DNA of 64,000 nt from contig JAQSEB010000032.1 in NCBI GenBank assembly GCA_030063045.1, positions 868,001-932,000 on the forward strand. Reading direction: 5' to 3'. Shown one piece after another: positions 1 to 11,838 of the stretch. The notes below the pieces were generated by a model that was not told the origin of the DNA, did not search any database, and saw only the letters and a list, made by a program, of their open reading frames with translations. The translations under genes were made by a program, and so were the position numbers. How positions within the stretch are numbered: the first letter of the stretch is position 1; every line of letters begins with the position of its first letter. The stretch is from Pratylenchus scribneri (taxonomy: Eukaryota; Nematoda; Chromadorea; Rhabditida; Pratylenchidae).

Positions 1-162
1 AGATAGGGATGAAGAACGAGCAAAAGTGGGTGAAATATTCGCAAATATTATTACCAATTTCATTTTTAGTTGAATGAACATTTGATGATGCAATTGGCCG
101 AAAAAGACCAAATTCTTGCCCTCAAACTTAGTCAACGGAGCAAGGCATGTTCATTACTATGA
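1..162 (+). CDS. 3' end of a coiled-coil protein with C-terminal CaaX-like motif (partial)
   Basis: Two exons can be read. The first (about 1-25) reads D-R-D-E-E-R-A-K. It stops at a GT at 26-27, and a short intron ends at TTTTTAG (68-69). The second exon (70-162) continues in phase as a charged, heptad-like helix (LNEHLMMQLAEKDQILAL) and stops at TGA 160-162. The last residues are K-A-C-S-L-L, so the final four (C-S-L-L) fit a CaaX box whose terminal Leu would favour geranylgeranylation. The rest of the gene lies upstream of the window. The family is not recognised. The in-phase join and the composition support coding; the prenylation idea is inference only. Confidence 0.5.
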
Positions 163-400
163 ATGCGGATTATATTATAACGAAAGTGTACCTTTTCAAT
201 TTTTAATTCGCCAAAACAACATTTGTTCTGTTTGTTAATAAATATCATTTTATTTTGATAAACATATGTGGAAAAAACATATTTAGAGGATTATGGTATC
301 TGGGCATATATAGTAATTAGGCAGAAGGTCATCATTCTTTCACTGTTTTATCTTCTGCTTGTTCCGCCATATCCTAAAGCAAAATTTATTTCAATTACTT
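163..400. other. Short convergent intergenic stretch
   Basis: AT-rich sequence between the 3' end of the upstream coiled-coil gene (+) and the 3' end of SARAF (-). It includes AATAAATATC at about 238, which could serve as a poly(A) signal for the + strand gene. I see no gene here. Confidence 0.5.
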
Positions 401-1554
401 TTAAAAAATTTGTGTACCTGAGGAAGTATGAGTGCTACTTGAAGATGATGAAGTTGAGGGGCCGGAACCGTCGTAACCACCACCACCATAGCCAGTGTTG
501 TAATAATTGCTGCTACTGGGCCCTCTATACCGGTATTCATTTCCATATCCACCGTACCCGCCGCCTTGCCAATTCCTTCCGAACAAATATCCACCAAGTG
601 CACCAAGCCCCATTCCGGAATAAAAACCAGGTCCTGAACTGCCATTTCCACTCGGTTTCGGACCTCCCGAAGTCGCATCATCATAACTTGGTGGAGGATT
701 CCAGCCTGGTGGTGGTGGACGACGCCCGCCATCGGGTGGATAGCCAGGTCTAAATTTAATTAAAATTTCATTTTTTTAAATTTTGGAATACCCCCATCCG
801 CCGCCTGGTCCTCCTGCATTTCCGTGTGCATTGCCATCCGAACTCAGCATCAAATAAACAAGATAAATTATGAAGGCAATAACAATAATGGTAATGATAT
901 TCTCCAAAGTGAACCTGAATTAAAATGTAATTTAAAATGAAAAATATAAAATAATAACCAGGAAGGCATTGAAGTGGATTTAAATGTGCTGTATGCAAAT
1001 TTATCAGCTCCTTTTGCGCTATAGTCCAATTCATAACGTAACTAAAAAGGTGTAATTATTTATTGATATTATGTAAAATTGGATTACCCCGCAAGAGCCA
1101 GCCAAAATATATGGATCATTTGGGTAGTCGTATCCTTCACATGAGACCGTAATTTTTCCAAATTTGTATTTTTCTGACATTTCTGCTTTGCATTCCCATT
1201 GAACATCTCGACCATCCCATCCTCGATTATAGCATTGAGCTGCTTTAGGTGAAAATCTTAATCATAAATAACATATGGTTTAATTGAATAAAATTTTGAA
1301 AAAAACCTTCCACTGGCTGTCCCTCCGATGCATTCAAGTTGAGGCAATGGTGCCGACCTCCTACCCGTAGTGTATTCTCCCTGATAGAGTGTAATACTGG
1401 ATATGCTTTGCAGTAGAACCCGTTCATTTTGAGCTGAAAAACGCATGTTTTTTAATTTCAATTTATTTTATTAACCTTCTCCATATGACAAATACAGTCC
1501 AATGATCGGTAATAGAATAGTGAATAGTAATTTTGACGACAATATTGTTATCAT
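401..1554 (-). CDS. SARAF: SARAF homologue (store-operated calcium entry-associated regulatory factor)
   Basis: SARAF is an ER membrane protein that promotes slow inactivation of store-operated Ca2+ entry by acting on STIM. Exon 1 (1554-1476) encodes a signal peptide starting MITILSSKLLFTILL. Exon 2 (from 1433) carries the family core with ITLYQGEYTTGRR and PQLECIGGTASG. The next exon (about 1250-1090) has CYNRGWDGRDVQWEC and KYKFGKITVSCEGYD, both diagnostic of SARAF. A single TM helix (about 920-850; IITIIVIAFIIYLVYLM) follows. The cytosolic tail is Gly/Ser/Tyr-rich and contains GLGALGGYLFG, the counterpart of the vertebrate GILGYLFG segment. Introns are 40-60 nt with AG acceptors. Length and domain order match the family. 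The start is fixed by the signal peptide. Confidence 0.93.
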
Positions 1555-1904
1555 TTTTATTATGTATCAAGAGTGATCTATAAAATCAAATTAAATTGAA
1601 ATAAAATTAGTACTGCAAAAGATTTCAAATGAGTGAATTTTTGAGCATTTTAAGCTTTTCATTATTATTTATAAATGTTGTCATGGTTAAGAAATCAGCA
1701 ACTTAAACCAACGTGGCCTTTTTGACAGAATTAGATTACAACGTGTATTTATTTAGGTTTTAGGTATATTGAACGTTTGAAAATGAAGATGATGACTATA
1801 AAAAGTATTTTTAAAATTTGAAGTGAATTAAATTAATTTAATTAATTTAAAAAAAATTTAAAATTTCTAAAATATTTTCAGATGAATTTATTTTTATGGC
1901 GCTA
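1555..1904. other. SARAF upstream region
   Basis: AT-rich DNA upstream of the SARAF start and before the fold-back element. It holds short low-complexity runs such as TTAATTTAATTAATTT near 1830. No gene or clear promoter motif is visible. Confidence 0.4.
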
Positions 1905-2301
1905 GCGCGTTTCATCGAAAAGGTCGGAAATGTGCGTTTCACCGAAAAAGGTCGGAAATGTTCATATTTCAATTTAGAGGGGTTAAACCAAAAAACCATT
2001 AATGTTTTCAGATTTAGCATGTTGGAAAACCCATAAAACCATTTTAAAAACATACATTTTTTGCGCAAAAACATTTAAAACAACCATGTTTTTGATATTT
2101 TACATGTATTTCAAACAAACAATGTTTTTGCTAGTTTAACATTTTATAAACAATGTTTTAAAACTTTTTTTAGGGGTTTTCAAACATGCTGAATCTGAAA
2201 ACATCATTGGTTTTTTGGTTTAACCCCTCTAAATTGAAATATGAACATTTCCGACCTTTTTCGATGAAACTCGCATTTCCGACCTTTTCGGTGAAACGCG
2301 C
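1905..2301. mobile_element. MITE-like fold-back element with ~125-bp terminal inverted repeats
   Basis: The left arm starts at 1905 (GCGCGTTTCATCGAAAAGG) and reads inward past AATTTAGAGGGGTTAAACC to about 2032. The right arm (about 2175-2301), read as reverse complement, starts GCGCGTTTCACCGAAAAGG and carries the same inward sequence with few differences. Each arm also holds an internal direct duplication of the GTTTCAYCGAAAARGGTCGGAAATG motif. The interior is AT-rich with repeated ATGTTTTT words, and there is no transposase ORF. This is the structure of a non-autonomous DNA transposon or MITE. A diverged half copy is seen at about 42755-42878. The element ends 18 bp before the next start codon. 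Confidence 0.8.
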
Positions 2302-2319
2302 AAACACGTATTTTTATTT

Positions 2320-3585
2320 ATGAAAAAAGTTATAATTCCATTTTCCGTAATAATTCTATTTTTATTGGCCATTTACTTGATATTTGATTATTTCATCGAA
2401 AAATCTGACCAAATTAATTATCCATTCAATCGGCGGATCGATTTCACATTGGGAAATTCAAATGAAATTGAAATTGATAATAATTTGAAGAGTGGACAAA
2501 GTTTGATTTCATTCAAACAAATATGGAAATATCAAAAGAAGAGGTATAATTGATTAATAAAATGATAATTTTAATATTATTCAGCTTTAAATTTGATGGG
2601 AATGATGCCATTGTTTTCCTTCATATTCAAAAAACAGCTGGAACAAGTTTTGAGCGTTTTTTGGTCAGAAGATTGAACATTACAAATCCATGTTCATGCA
2701 ACTTGAATGGGAAAAAACGGTGCAATTGTTTGACATCGAATGGAAAAATATGGCTATTTTCACGATATTCAACGGGATGGGTTGATTGGGCCTGCGGATT
2801 GCACGCTGATTATACCCAATTGGTCAGGTCGAAATGCGTTGATTATTATTTTGAAAAGAAAGAAGGTTTTATAAAATTATTTAAATCAAAATATTTAATT
2901 AAAAATTTAGGAAAGAAAAAAGATCGTTTATTTTTGACGACATTGTTACGTGATCCTATTGAAAGATTTATATCAGAATATAGCCATGTTACAAGAGGAG
3001 CCACTTGGAAACGGTCAATTCATTTTTGTGATGGCAGAATACCAACATCGGAGGAATTACCAAAATGTTATGATGAAGACAAAGATTGGAAAAATGTTGG
3101 AATGGATGAATTTATCGCATGTCCGCATAATTTGGCATTCAATAGGTTGTTTATTTTTTTATTATTATTGATTTTTTTTGATTTATAGACAAACGCGAAT
3201 GTTGGCTGACCTAACATTGATTAATTGTTTTAATCGGACATCGATGGATGAAATTACCAGAAATGAAATTATGCTGGAAAGTGCGATTCGAAATTTGAAG
3301 AATTTTGCATTTTTCGGAATCAAAGAAAGAATGGCCGAAAGCCAATATATTTTCGAAAAGACATTTGATTTGAGGTAAAATATTTTTAATTATTTATTAA
3401 TGAATTTATTTAGATTTTCTGGAAATTTGGCCGAATGGAACAAAAGTAAATCATCTCATATATCAATAAATACTGAACAATTGGCTTTGATAAGAACAAA
3501 AAACCATCTCGATTTAAAGCTTTACGAATTTGCAAAAAATTTATTTAATCGAAGATTGAAAATGCTCGGGTGGATTACGCCTTAA
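2320..3585 (+). CDS. HS6ST: Heparan-sulfate 6-O-sulfotransferase
   Basis: This enzyme transfers sulfate from PAPS to the 6-O position of glucosamine in heparan sulfate in the Golgi lumen. Five exons (2320-2543, 2585-2865, 2911-3145, 3189-3374, 3414-3585) sum to 366 codons in frame. Residues 1-28 form a type II signal anchor (IIPFSVIILFLLAIYLIFDY). The PAPS 5'-phosphosulfate loop is VFLHIQKTAGTSF and the 3'-phosphate site is LLRDPIERFISEYSHV. The Cys-rich stretch and WLFSRYSTGWVDWACGLHAD are specific to HS6STs. The 45-nt intron at 2866-2910 is a multiple of three and lacks stops, so it could also be retained. The start lies just behind the fold-back element. The gene is the first of a tight same-strand run with TRAPPC5. 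It resembles hst-6 of C. elegans. Confidence 0.93.
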
Positions 3586-3773
3586 ATGATCTCCAAATTA
3601 TCCACATTATTCATCCAATTCTCAATTAATTTAAATTTTCGGGTATTAATTATTCAGCCAATTATATTGTATAAATTTGATAAATTAAATTGAAGATATC
3701 CAAATTTAATAATTATTGTAAATTTTCAATTCATATTTTGAATAAAATTAATTTTTAATATAAATAAAAAATA

Positions 3774-3779
3774 TTACAG
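3774..3779 (+). promoter_or_regulatory. Probable trans-splice acceptor of TRAPPC5
   Basis: TTACAG ends at 3779, only 5 nt before the ATG at 3785 and behind an AATAAA at 3741 that can serve the upstream gene. No exon precedes it between the genes. This poly(A) signal plus acceptor arrangement is that of an internal operon gene. Confidence 0.5.
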
Positions 3780-3784
3780 TTTAA

Positions 3785-4627
3785 ATGAACAAAAATTCTA
3801 AAAATGTTGGAATACTTGACAAATCATTGAGCAAAGGAAAACATGAGGTTGGTTGGATGAATTGCATTTTTTAAAATTATCATTAAATATTTACAGATTA
3901 ACATTTCAACATTTGCACTTTTATTTGCTGAAATGGTTCGATATGCGCAGAATAAAGTAATTCATTTATTTTATACTCGGATAATTTTTAAATTAAGGTA
4001 AATACTGTCCAAGCATTGCAAGAAAAGTATATTTTTAAATATATTTTAATCCATATTTATATTTTAGGCTGACTGATTATGGAAAATTTGTTGGAATTCG
4101 ACTTTTGGATTTAATCACATTAAGAGAGGTATTATTTTTTAATTAATAAATAATTATAAAAATAATAATTAAGAAAGGATACAAAAAGGATGTGAAATTA
4201 CTGCATATGTTGATGTTCTTAAAAGGACCGGTGTGGAAAAATTTATTTACCCAAGAAGCGGACAAACTTGAACGAAGCAATGAGGATCCATGCAAATGTA
4301 AAATAAATTTAATTTTCTCATAAAATAAAACATTTAATTAAAATTAAGATTTTCTGATCGAAAAGGAACCTTTAGTGAATGCATTTATTTCATTGCCAAA
4401 GGACAAAGGATCTTTGAATTGTGCTTCATTCATTGCCGGGTAAAAAAAAACATTTATTTGAATTTTATTTATTTTAATATTTTAGAATAATTGAATCATT
4501 TTTGACGGAAAGTAATTTTACTTGTAAAGTTACGGCACATTGGCACGCCGGCGCCACAGCTTATATGATTGAATTCGATGAAGAAGTGATTAATCGAGAA
4601 AATGTCCTCAATGAAATGTCCAGATAG
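3785..4627 (+). CDS. TRAPPC5: TRAPP complex subunit 5 (Trs31/Bet3 family)
   Basis: TRAPPC5 is a core subunit of the TRAPP tethering complexes that act as Rab1 exchange factor in ER-to-Golgi traffic. Seven short exons, separated by introns of about 45-55 nt, give a protein of about 190 residues, the usual length. Family signatures are visible in order: STFALLFAEMVRYAQNKV, YGKFVGIRLLDLI, LHMLMFLKGPVWKNLF, EADKLERSNEDPC, FLIEKEPLVNAFIS and the C-terminal NCASFIAGIIESFL followed by KVTAHWHAGATAYMIEF. The start is the first ATG after a probable trans-splice acceptor. The gene lies 200 bp behind HS6ST and 139 bp before the UPF0390 gene, so it is probably co-transcribed with both. Confidence 0.95.
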
Positions 4628-4754
4628 CCACAATAATATTTCCCTTTATTTAAATGCATACATTTAAATTAAATCCAATTTTTTTCAATCAATCAGTTTA
4701 ATATACACAAATTATCTATTTATTTTTAATCATTATATAAAATTGTATAATTTT

Positions 4755-4760
4755 ATTAAG
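4755..4760 (+). promoter_or_regulatory. Probable trans-splice acceptor of the UPF0390 gene
   Basis: ATTAAG ends at 4760, 5 nt before the ATG at 4766, in a 138-bp intercistronic gap. Position and spacing match the neighbouring operon genes. Confidence 0.4.
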
Positions 4761-4765
4761 TCATC

Positions 4766-5083
4766 ATGGTTCAACACAAAATGAAAAAGAAAACAACATT
4801 GCCGGCGGGTGCAAAACAAAAATCAATGAAACGAATTGCGGCTGGAAATGCAAAGTCAAAAGGACAGAAAAAGGTTTTTAAATATTTTATTATTATAAAT
4901 AAATTATAATTTAAATAAAAGGGAATGAGTGGAACAATCGCACCAAAAAAGGCTGCCGCCGTTTGTGATGCAAAAATATCCACGGAAGTGAGCAAAATGA
5001 TAAATCAGAAAAATGAGGAATTATTGAGGGCCCGAGCGGACAGAGATGTTGGAAAGACGAAGAATAATGGACAACAAAAATGA
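4766..5083 (+). CDS. UPF0390 small basic protein (C19orf53/LYDG10-like)
   Basis: Two exons (4766-4873 and 4922-5083) give exactly 90 codons including the stop. The protein is small (89 aa), highly basic and Lys/Ala/Gln-rich, with GNAKSKGQKKGMSG followed by the conserved core TIAPKKAAAV. This core matches the VIAPKKA segment of the UPF0390 family (human C19orf53, Leydig cell tumour 10-kDa homologue). The molecular role of the family is poorly defined; a nucleolar or RNA-associated location is commonly suggested from its composition. Spacing to POLG (134 bp) and an acceptor just before the next ATG place it inside the operon-like run. Confidence 0.75.
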
Positions 5084-5217
5084 AACCCATTATTGTTTTT
5101 TTTTAATTGTTAAATTCTTTTAGTAATTTAATTTTATTATTAATTTTTATATATTTGTTATTTTTGCAATATTTATCAATGTGAAATATTTTCTTAATCC
5201 TAAATAATTTTAGGTTG

Positions 5218-8200
5218 ATGTTTTTAAATAAATCATACCGCAGAAGAAGATTGGCCGCCACATTCATTCATACATTCAGAGAAGTGCCAAGCAAACCGAA
5301 TGGACGATTTCCTCTTAAAATTGAACCATTTAATAATTATCCAACAACTTCGACGAAGGAAGAAAATCAAAAACCAAAATTAACAAATAAAAATGCAAAA
5401 ATTCAACAACAAAATGACACCATAAAAATCCCATTAATCCCTCGGCGTTTGCATGAACATCTTTTTGGCAAAAGAACAATTAATAATGAAATACTTTCGG
5501 CAATGGTCGATGAAAATTGCAAAGAAAATCAATTGGAATTAACACCGCTCAAAAATGATGGAAATTTAAATTCGCATTTTGAACAACTTGGCACGGAACA
5601 ATTTTCACGGTTAGAATTAATTTAATTAAAAAAAATAAATTAAAATTTATTTTAGATATTCAGAATTATTGGAAGAAGCTATGAGAATGGAAAAAATTCC
5701 AAAAAGGCCAGAAAAATGGGCAATGAATTCGGGTTGGACAATTTATGATAAAGAGGGAAAATCACCAAAATCGATTGAATTTCCCAATGAAAAATTATTA
5801 TTTTTTGATGTGGAAGTTTGCGTGAATGATGGAAAATTGCCAACAATGGCAGTGGCCCTCTCACCAACAAATTGGTTTATAAATTAATTAGTCAGTATTT
5901 ACTAATTGATTATTTAAAGGTATTCTTGGTGCAGTGACCGATTGGTGAATTTGTCCAGTGAATTGCCGGAATTCATCCATTTGAACCATTTAATTCCACT
6001 TGGAGATGAAATTGACGGAAATGGAAGATTGGTAATTGGCCATAATGTGGCATTCGACAGGCAATTTGTTCGGGAACAATATTTGCCCAAAGAATCCACA
6101 ATGCGATTTTGGTGATTGTTTTTATCATCAAAAATATTTTGAACTAATTTGTGGTCAGGTGTACAATGTCAATGCACATTGCCTGCTCTGGGATGGCAGA
6201 TCATCAACGGAATTTATATGAAAAAACAAAATTGAATGGAAGGGATTTTATGCTTTCACAAATGACCGAAGAAAGTGAAGGAAATATTCGAAAATTTACT
6301 CCGGAATTTGAAGTAAATTTTTTATTAAAATATAATATATTTTTTAAATAGAAATTGATAGAAGAATGGAAGGAAAAAACATGCAAAAATTCATTGGAAG
6401 CCGTCCATAATAAATATTGTGCCGGTGGGGAAACAAAATTGGACAAAAAATGGCAAACATTTTTTCTCAAAAAGAATATCGAAGAAATTCGAGAAAATGC
6501 GCAGGTTTTTAATTAATAAATATTTTAAATATTATTTTAGGTTTTATTCGAATATTGTGCTTCGGATGTGCAGGCAACATTTGAGATTTTCCAGAAACTT
6601 TATCCAAAATTCAGAGAAAGGTAAAAATCGCAATTTAAATTGTTAATTTTAATTTTGATTCATTTTGCAGATTTCCCAGTCCAATTACTTCTTGTGGAAT
6701 GTTGGAAATGGCAAATACTTATTTACCAATTACTGGTTAATTAATTAATTAATAATTAATTTGATTATTTAATTTAGGAAATTGGCATCGTTTTTTCCAA
6801 AAATGCGAGCAAATTTCGTCGGTGATCAAAAATGAGGCAGCGAGGAATTTAATTGGATTGGCCAGACAAATTATCGACGAATTGGATGTGGAAAATGAAA
6901 ATGGAATAAAAAAGTAATTAAATTAAATTTAATTAAAAATAAATTAATTATTTATTATTTTAGATATGAATTGGATGCTTGGATGTGGCAATCGGATTGG
7001 AGCCGACCAACAAAACGGCCGGAATGGCCAAAATGGTATTGGGCCATTTTTCAGCGGATTGGGAATGCAAAAATTGATTTGAATGAATTGGAAGCAAAAA
7101 CAGTTAAAATGCTTTGCAGGGAAATTCCACGCATTTTTGGTAAAAAAATAAATAATTAATTCTCACTTTTTAATATAAATTCAGGTCTTTGCTATGGACC
7201 ATATCCACTGATGTTCAAACAAAATTTTGGATGGGGATTTTTGGTTCCAAAAGGTTTATTAAAATTTAATTAATTTACGTAATAATTTAATATATTTAGA
7301 ATATATCAACGATGAGGGCCAAAAATTGCCAGAATTTGAGGAAATTAAAATGGACGAAAAAAGTGAAATTCTCACAAAAATGCCAGTGAAGTAAAATAAA
7401 AGGAAGGGAAAATATTTTATTTATTTAAAATTTATTAGGTCAATTTTTGAATTAATTAAAGAAAACAAAATGATGGTCGGCGAAATTATCACAAATAAAT
7501 CAATGCCAGTGGCAAAAATTGGAAAATATTTCAATTTTTATAGATTACCGCATCCGGTTAATAATTTTGAATTAATTCACTAAATTTTTTAATTTATTTT
7601 AGAGTGGAAAAGAATTGAATGTTGGGACACCGTTTGCAAAAAGCAACAAATTAAATTTTGATAATTTCGAACAAGGAGTCATTTCCCCATTTCGATTTGC
7701 CAAAAAACTGGAAGATTTCCTTCAAACTCGAAGTGCAACTCGTTTTTGGGGAAATTATCGGTAATTTATTTACTAAAATAAAATAATTAAATTAATTTAA
7801 AAGTGATCGATACAAAGAACAATTGCCAATTTGGTTGGACGAAAATGAGGAAATTGGAGCAATTGTGCCGGCAGTAATCCCATCGGGCACGGTCACACGT
7901 CGAGCCGTACATAAATTGTGGCTGGTTTCAACAAATCCAAAAGTTGGACAAAAAAGAATTAAAATTATTTTAATTTATTTTAGAAGGAAATAATTGGATC
8001 CGATCTGAAATCGATGATTCAATGTGCTCCAGGATGGAATTTGGTTAGTGAAAATAATATTAATATAATTCAATAATTATTTAATTTTAGGTTGGTGCGG
8101 ATGTTGATTCACAAGAGCAATGGATTGCCGCATTATTCGGCGACTCAATCACCCAAACAAAAAGGGCCGGTTCAACTTCGTTCAGTAGAATGCTTTTGGC

Positions 8201-9598
8201 AGGGAATAAAGCAAATCAAAGTGATTTGCATTCGGTGGTGGCCAAAGAAGTTGGAATAACCAGAGACCAAGCGAAAGTAAATTTATTATTAAAATTAATT
8301 TAAATTAATTTATTTAGGTACTAAATTATGCACGCCTTTATGGTTCGGGCGTTCAACATGCAGAATATTTCCTAAAAACGCAAGGAATTGGCCAGAAAAT
8401 TGCAAAAGAATTGACCAAAAAATTATTTGATAAAACCAAAGGTCGAAAGGCAAAGTAAGTTTTGTGGTTTACGGACATTTTTTTAATTTTATATTTAAGA
8501 TTTTCTGAATTAACTGAAATTGGGAACGAATTATTCAAACAATACGTCAAACAAAAAAATGTGAAGAATGGATTTTTGTTCATTGCTGGAAAATATTACG
8601 TCAAATATCCGGATTTTTTTCATCCATTTGAAAGTTGGCTTTTAGATCAACAAAATTATAAATGCGAATTGGAAAATTTGATTAAATCACAACTAAAATT
8701 GTACACTGATGGATAGTAAGTTTGCAAATTTAAATTAAAAAACAAATTTTCATTTATTTTAGCGAATCATCCACATTCAATTTTCTGTCAATAAAATCCA
8801 ACGAATTGCATCCGAAAACGCCCATCCTAAAATGCCGTCTCAGTGAAGCATTGGAGCCAATGCCAATTAATAGGGAAAATTTAGAAGAAGCAACGTTCAA
8901 TCAAATGTACAAAAGAACAATCATTAATTGGGTACAATAATTACTCATTTAATAATTATTGATTTAATTTATTGCTCTTAGTTTGTTCAATCGAGTGCCG
9001 TCGATTTCCTCCATATGTTGTTGGTTTGTATGCGATGGCTTTGCGAATATTATAAAATTCCGGCTCGTTTTGTCATTTCAATTCATGATGAAGTAAATAT
9101 TTTAATAAATTAATTCTTAATTTTATTATTTGGTCAGGTTCGTTATCTTGTGCCGGAAGAGGACAAATATAGATGTGCATTGGCATTGACTCTTTGTAAT
9201 ATGTATGTCAGGTAAATTAATTATTTATATTAAATAACATATTTTAATTTAATTAATTTTATTAGAGCGGCAATATCCCAGGCACTTGGAGTGAATGAAT
9301 TACCAATGGTAAATTAAAATTAATAATTTAATATAAGTTTTAACGTTTTAGTCCGTTGCTTTCTTCAGTCAAGTGGACATTGATACGGTTAGTGAGAATA
9401 GATGAGCAAATGACATTCAATTTTCAGGTGCTGAGGAAGGAAGTGAACATGGAATGTTCTACACCGGATGGAAAACTTATTGAGAAAGGTTGGCTTTAAT
9501 GAATTATTCCCAAAATGGAAATTTCTATAATTTCAGGTGAAGCATTGAATATCGGTGAAATTATCCAAAAAACCGGAGGATCTCTTCAAAAACACTGA
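5218..9598 (+). CDS. POLG: Mitochondrial DNA polymerase gamma, catalytic subunit
   Basis: POLG replicates mitochondrial DNA and is a family A polymerase with a 3'-5' exonuclease. The N-terminus is Arg-rich ([16 protein letters not shown]) and fits a mitochondrial targeting signal. Exonuclease motifs: Exo [21 protein letters not shown] (about 5800-5870), Exo [20 protein letters not shown] (about 6030-6090), Exo [17 protein letters not shown] (about 6550). Polymerase motifs: [19 protein letters not shown] (about 8095-8150), [17 protein letters not shown] (about 8265-8350), [18 protein letters not shown] (about 9070-9160). About twenty short introns are needed. The start codon is the ATG 4 nt behind a probable trans-splice acceptor (TTTTAG, ends 5213). 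Where other POLGs have RFLDTMSMH, the joined exons give RFWCTMSMH, so that splice junction near 6115 deserves a check. Last gene of the run; it ends 175 bp from the convergent LMBR1-family gene. Confidence 0.96.
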
Positions 9599-9773
9599 CA
9601 ACTAATTCTACGGGCAAAATAATTCATAAATTTGCAATCATTTTTGAATTCTTTTTTATTTATACATTTTTTATAATTTTGAATAAAATAAAAATTTGAT
9701 CAAAAATAATACAAATTTGATTGGGGCACGGATGGATTTAAGTGAGATCAAAACAAAATATTCAATTTAAATA

Positions 9774-11838
9774 TTAGTCTTCTTTTTTGGCACAATTTGT
9801 TGACGAGCATCCATCCAAATAATCTGTCCCTTCTGTTGATGTTGACTTCTTTGTTATTGAATAAAATCTAAAAAATATAATAATTTTTTATGGATTTGAG
9901 AGTAAAACCTGTGAAGTAATTCCCTCCTCACTGGTTCAGTGAATTTGTAAACAATGCAATAAATGGAGACCACCGCAAAAAGAATATTGTAACTCAAAAC
10001 CAGGGATAAATTCGAGATCCAATTTATTCGTCCAAATTCACCAAGGAGATCAAAAGTGGTAATTCCTTAAAAATGGGAAGAATTAAAACATTTATTACAC
10101 TTTTGAATAAAATACCCAAAGTTCGGACCAGAACCGGCAATGCGGAACTGAGAATTGAGATCATCATACAATTTATAATGATTGATGTCATCGATGTTTT
10201 GCCCTTTTGTGGCCGAATCCGCCAAATGAATGGAATTGAATAGACGCCAACAAGGGAGGACATCATCATATATCTTTCAAATAAAATGAATATTATTTAT
10301 TGATTATTTAATTTTAAAATTGAAACTAACAAAATAATAATAACTTCGATGATGGCACCAAATGGCCCCAAAGTGTGATGTCTATATTCCTCCAAATATT
10401 GAACATATGCCGGCAAATCACGAAAGCCAAAAAGTAATTGAAGTGCATTTATGGTGACCATCAAAATGGAAAGTGCCTAAAAATTAAAATAATTAAAATT
10501 ATAAATGAATGGAAAAATTACCGTGAGGATGAAAAGGATTAGCATAATCAGTGGATACAGCAATAAATCCACAAAATGTTTGCATTTTTCGAATGAATTT
10601 TTCAATTGATTATTGAAAATAATTCGATGAATTCCACCAAATATTATTGTCGATGGTTGGCCACCATTTCTTCTCAATTTTGATATTTTTGCTGGCATTC
10701 CTCCATTTTGTTGTTCATTTGCCAATTTTTCCATTCCACATAATCTCATTGTTGTGTTGAATTTCTTCAATTTATTTTGTTGCCGATTATTGGACATTTC
10801 TTGCAATCTAAATTGAAATTATTTAAATAAATTATTGAAAAATTTGCAAACTTTTCTGCGGTCAATGTCGAAAATGGAAGTAAATTTGCATTTTTATTCT
10901 TCGTTGATCCAATTTTCCACATTTCCTCTTGTTGAACTAACATTCCGGAACAAATATCGAACATTTTGGCAAATCCAAAAGGCACTGACAGGAGCAAAAG
11001 GATCACTCCAATTAATGAGGCGAATGAATAGAGGAGTGGAGTGGAGAGGGAGGAAAAACAAATCATTGATAGCCAAATATATGAAGGTTGAGAAAATAAA
11101 TGTGAGTAGAATGTGTCGGCAATGCCAATTAAAATGACAATAACCAAAGCACAAACAACCATCGTTTCATAGAATCGGGCGAGAAGTGGGCGCCGAACAC
11201 TGCCAGAAAGAGTTTGCAAATGAAAATTCATACTGAATCCTTGCGACTTAAACGAAAAATAATTAATTTTGCGAATAAAATAAAAAAAAACCTCAATAAA
11301 AAAGTAGGAAAAAGGCAACAGAACAAAAAGTGATAAATTGCTGAGCAAAAAAACATAATTCCATAGGGTGTTGATCAGTGAGAAATTGAGCCATTTCAAA
11401 TAGTAATTTTGTGGATATCTTTGCAATATTTCTGCGCCAATTACAGAAAATGGCAACAATGTGACCGCACCAATTGAAATTGACATTGAATTGCTGCAAA
11501 TCCATGTACTAAAATTAAAAAGAATTGTCAGAATGAAGTTAAATTGGCTTACGAAATGCGATAAACAAAATAATCTTCATCTCCGGCATATAGATCTATT
11601 ATTTATTTGAATTAATTAAAACATATTCATAAATCAAACCATCATTATCAGGTCGAATTTTCACATATTTAATAATCACATAGCTCATTGAATATAAGAA
11701 GAAAAATAAAATCATGCAAACCTGTTTAAGATGGAATAATTTAATATTATATTTAAAAAATAAATAAACCAGGTGACGTTGAATAAAACCATGAAATTCT
11801 TCGGTTTCAAGATCTACAATTTCATCGGATTCTTCCAT
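9774..11838 (-). CDS. LMBR1-family multi-pass membrane protein (LIMR-like)
   Basis: The LMBR1/LIMR family consists of plasma- or ER-membrane proteins with about nine TM helices; the vertebrate member LMBR1L binds lipocalin-1 and modulates Wnt signalling. Exon 1 (11838-11770) encodes the acidic start MEESDEIVDLETEEFHGFIQ. Exon 2 joins in phase to an amphipathic helix and TM1 (MILFFFLYSMSYVIIKYV). The family core is at about 11480-11290: SISIGAVTLLPFSVIGAEIL, then NYYLKWLNFSLINTLWNYVF and LSLFVLLPFSYFF. Further helices follow (VCALVIVILIGIADTFY; LLYSFASLIGVILLLLSVPF). The protein ends with a Ser/Thr-rich tail and C-A-K-K-E-D. Family placement is firm; the precise orthologue is not. Confidence 0.87.

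Noticed and set aside
268..753. Open frame on the + strand across the SARAF C-terminal exons
   Set aside because: It is the antisense shadow of the Gly/Ser/Tyr-rich SARAF tail on the minus strand.
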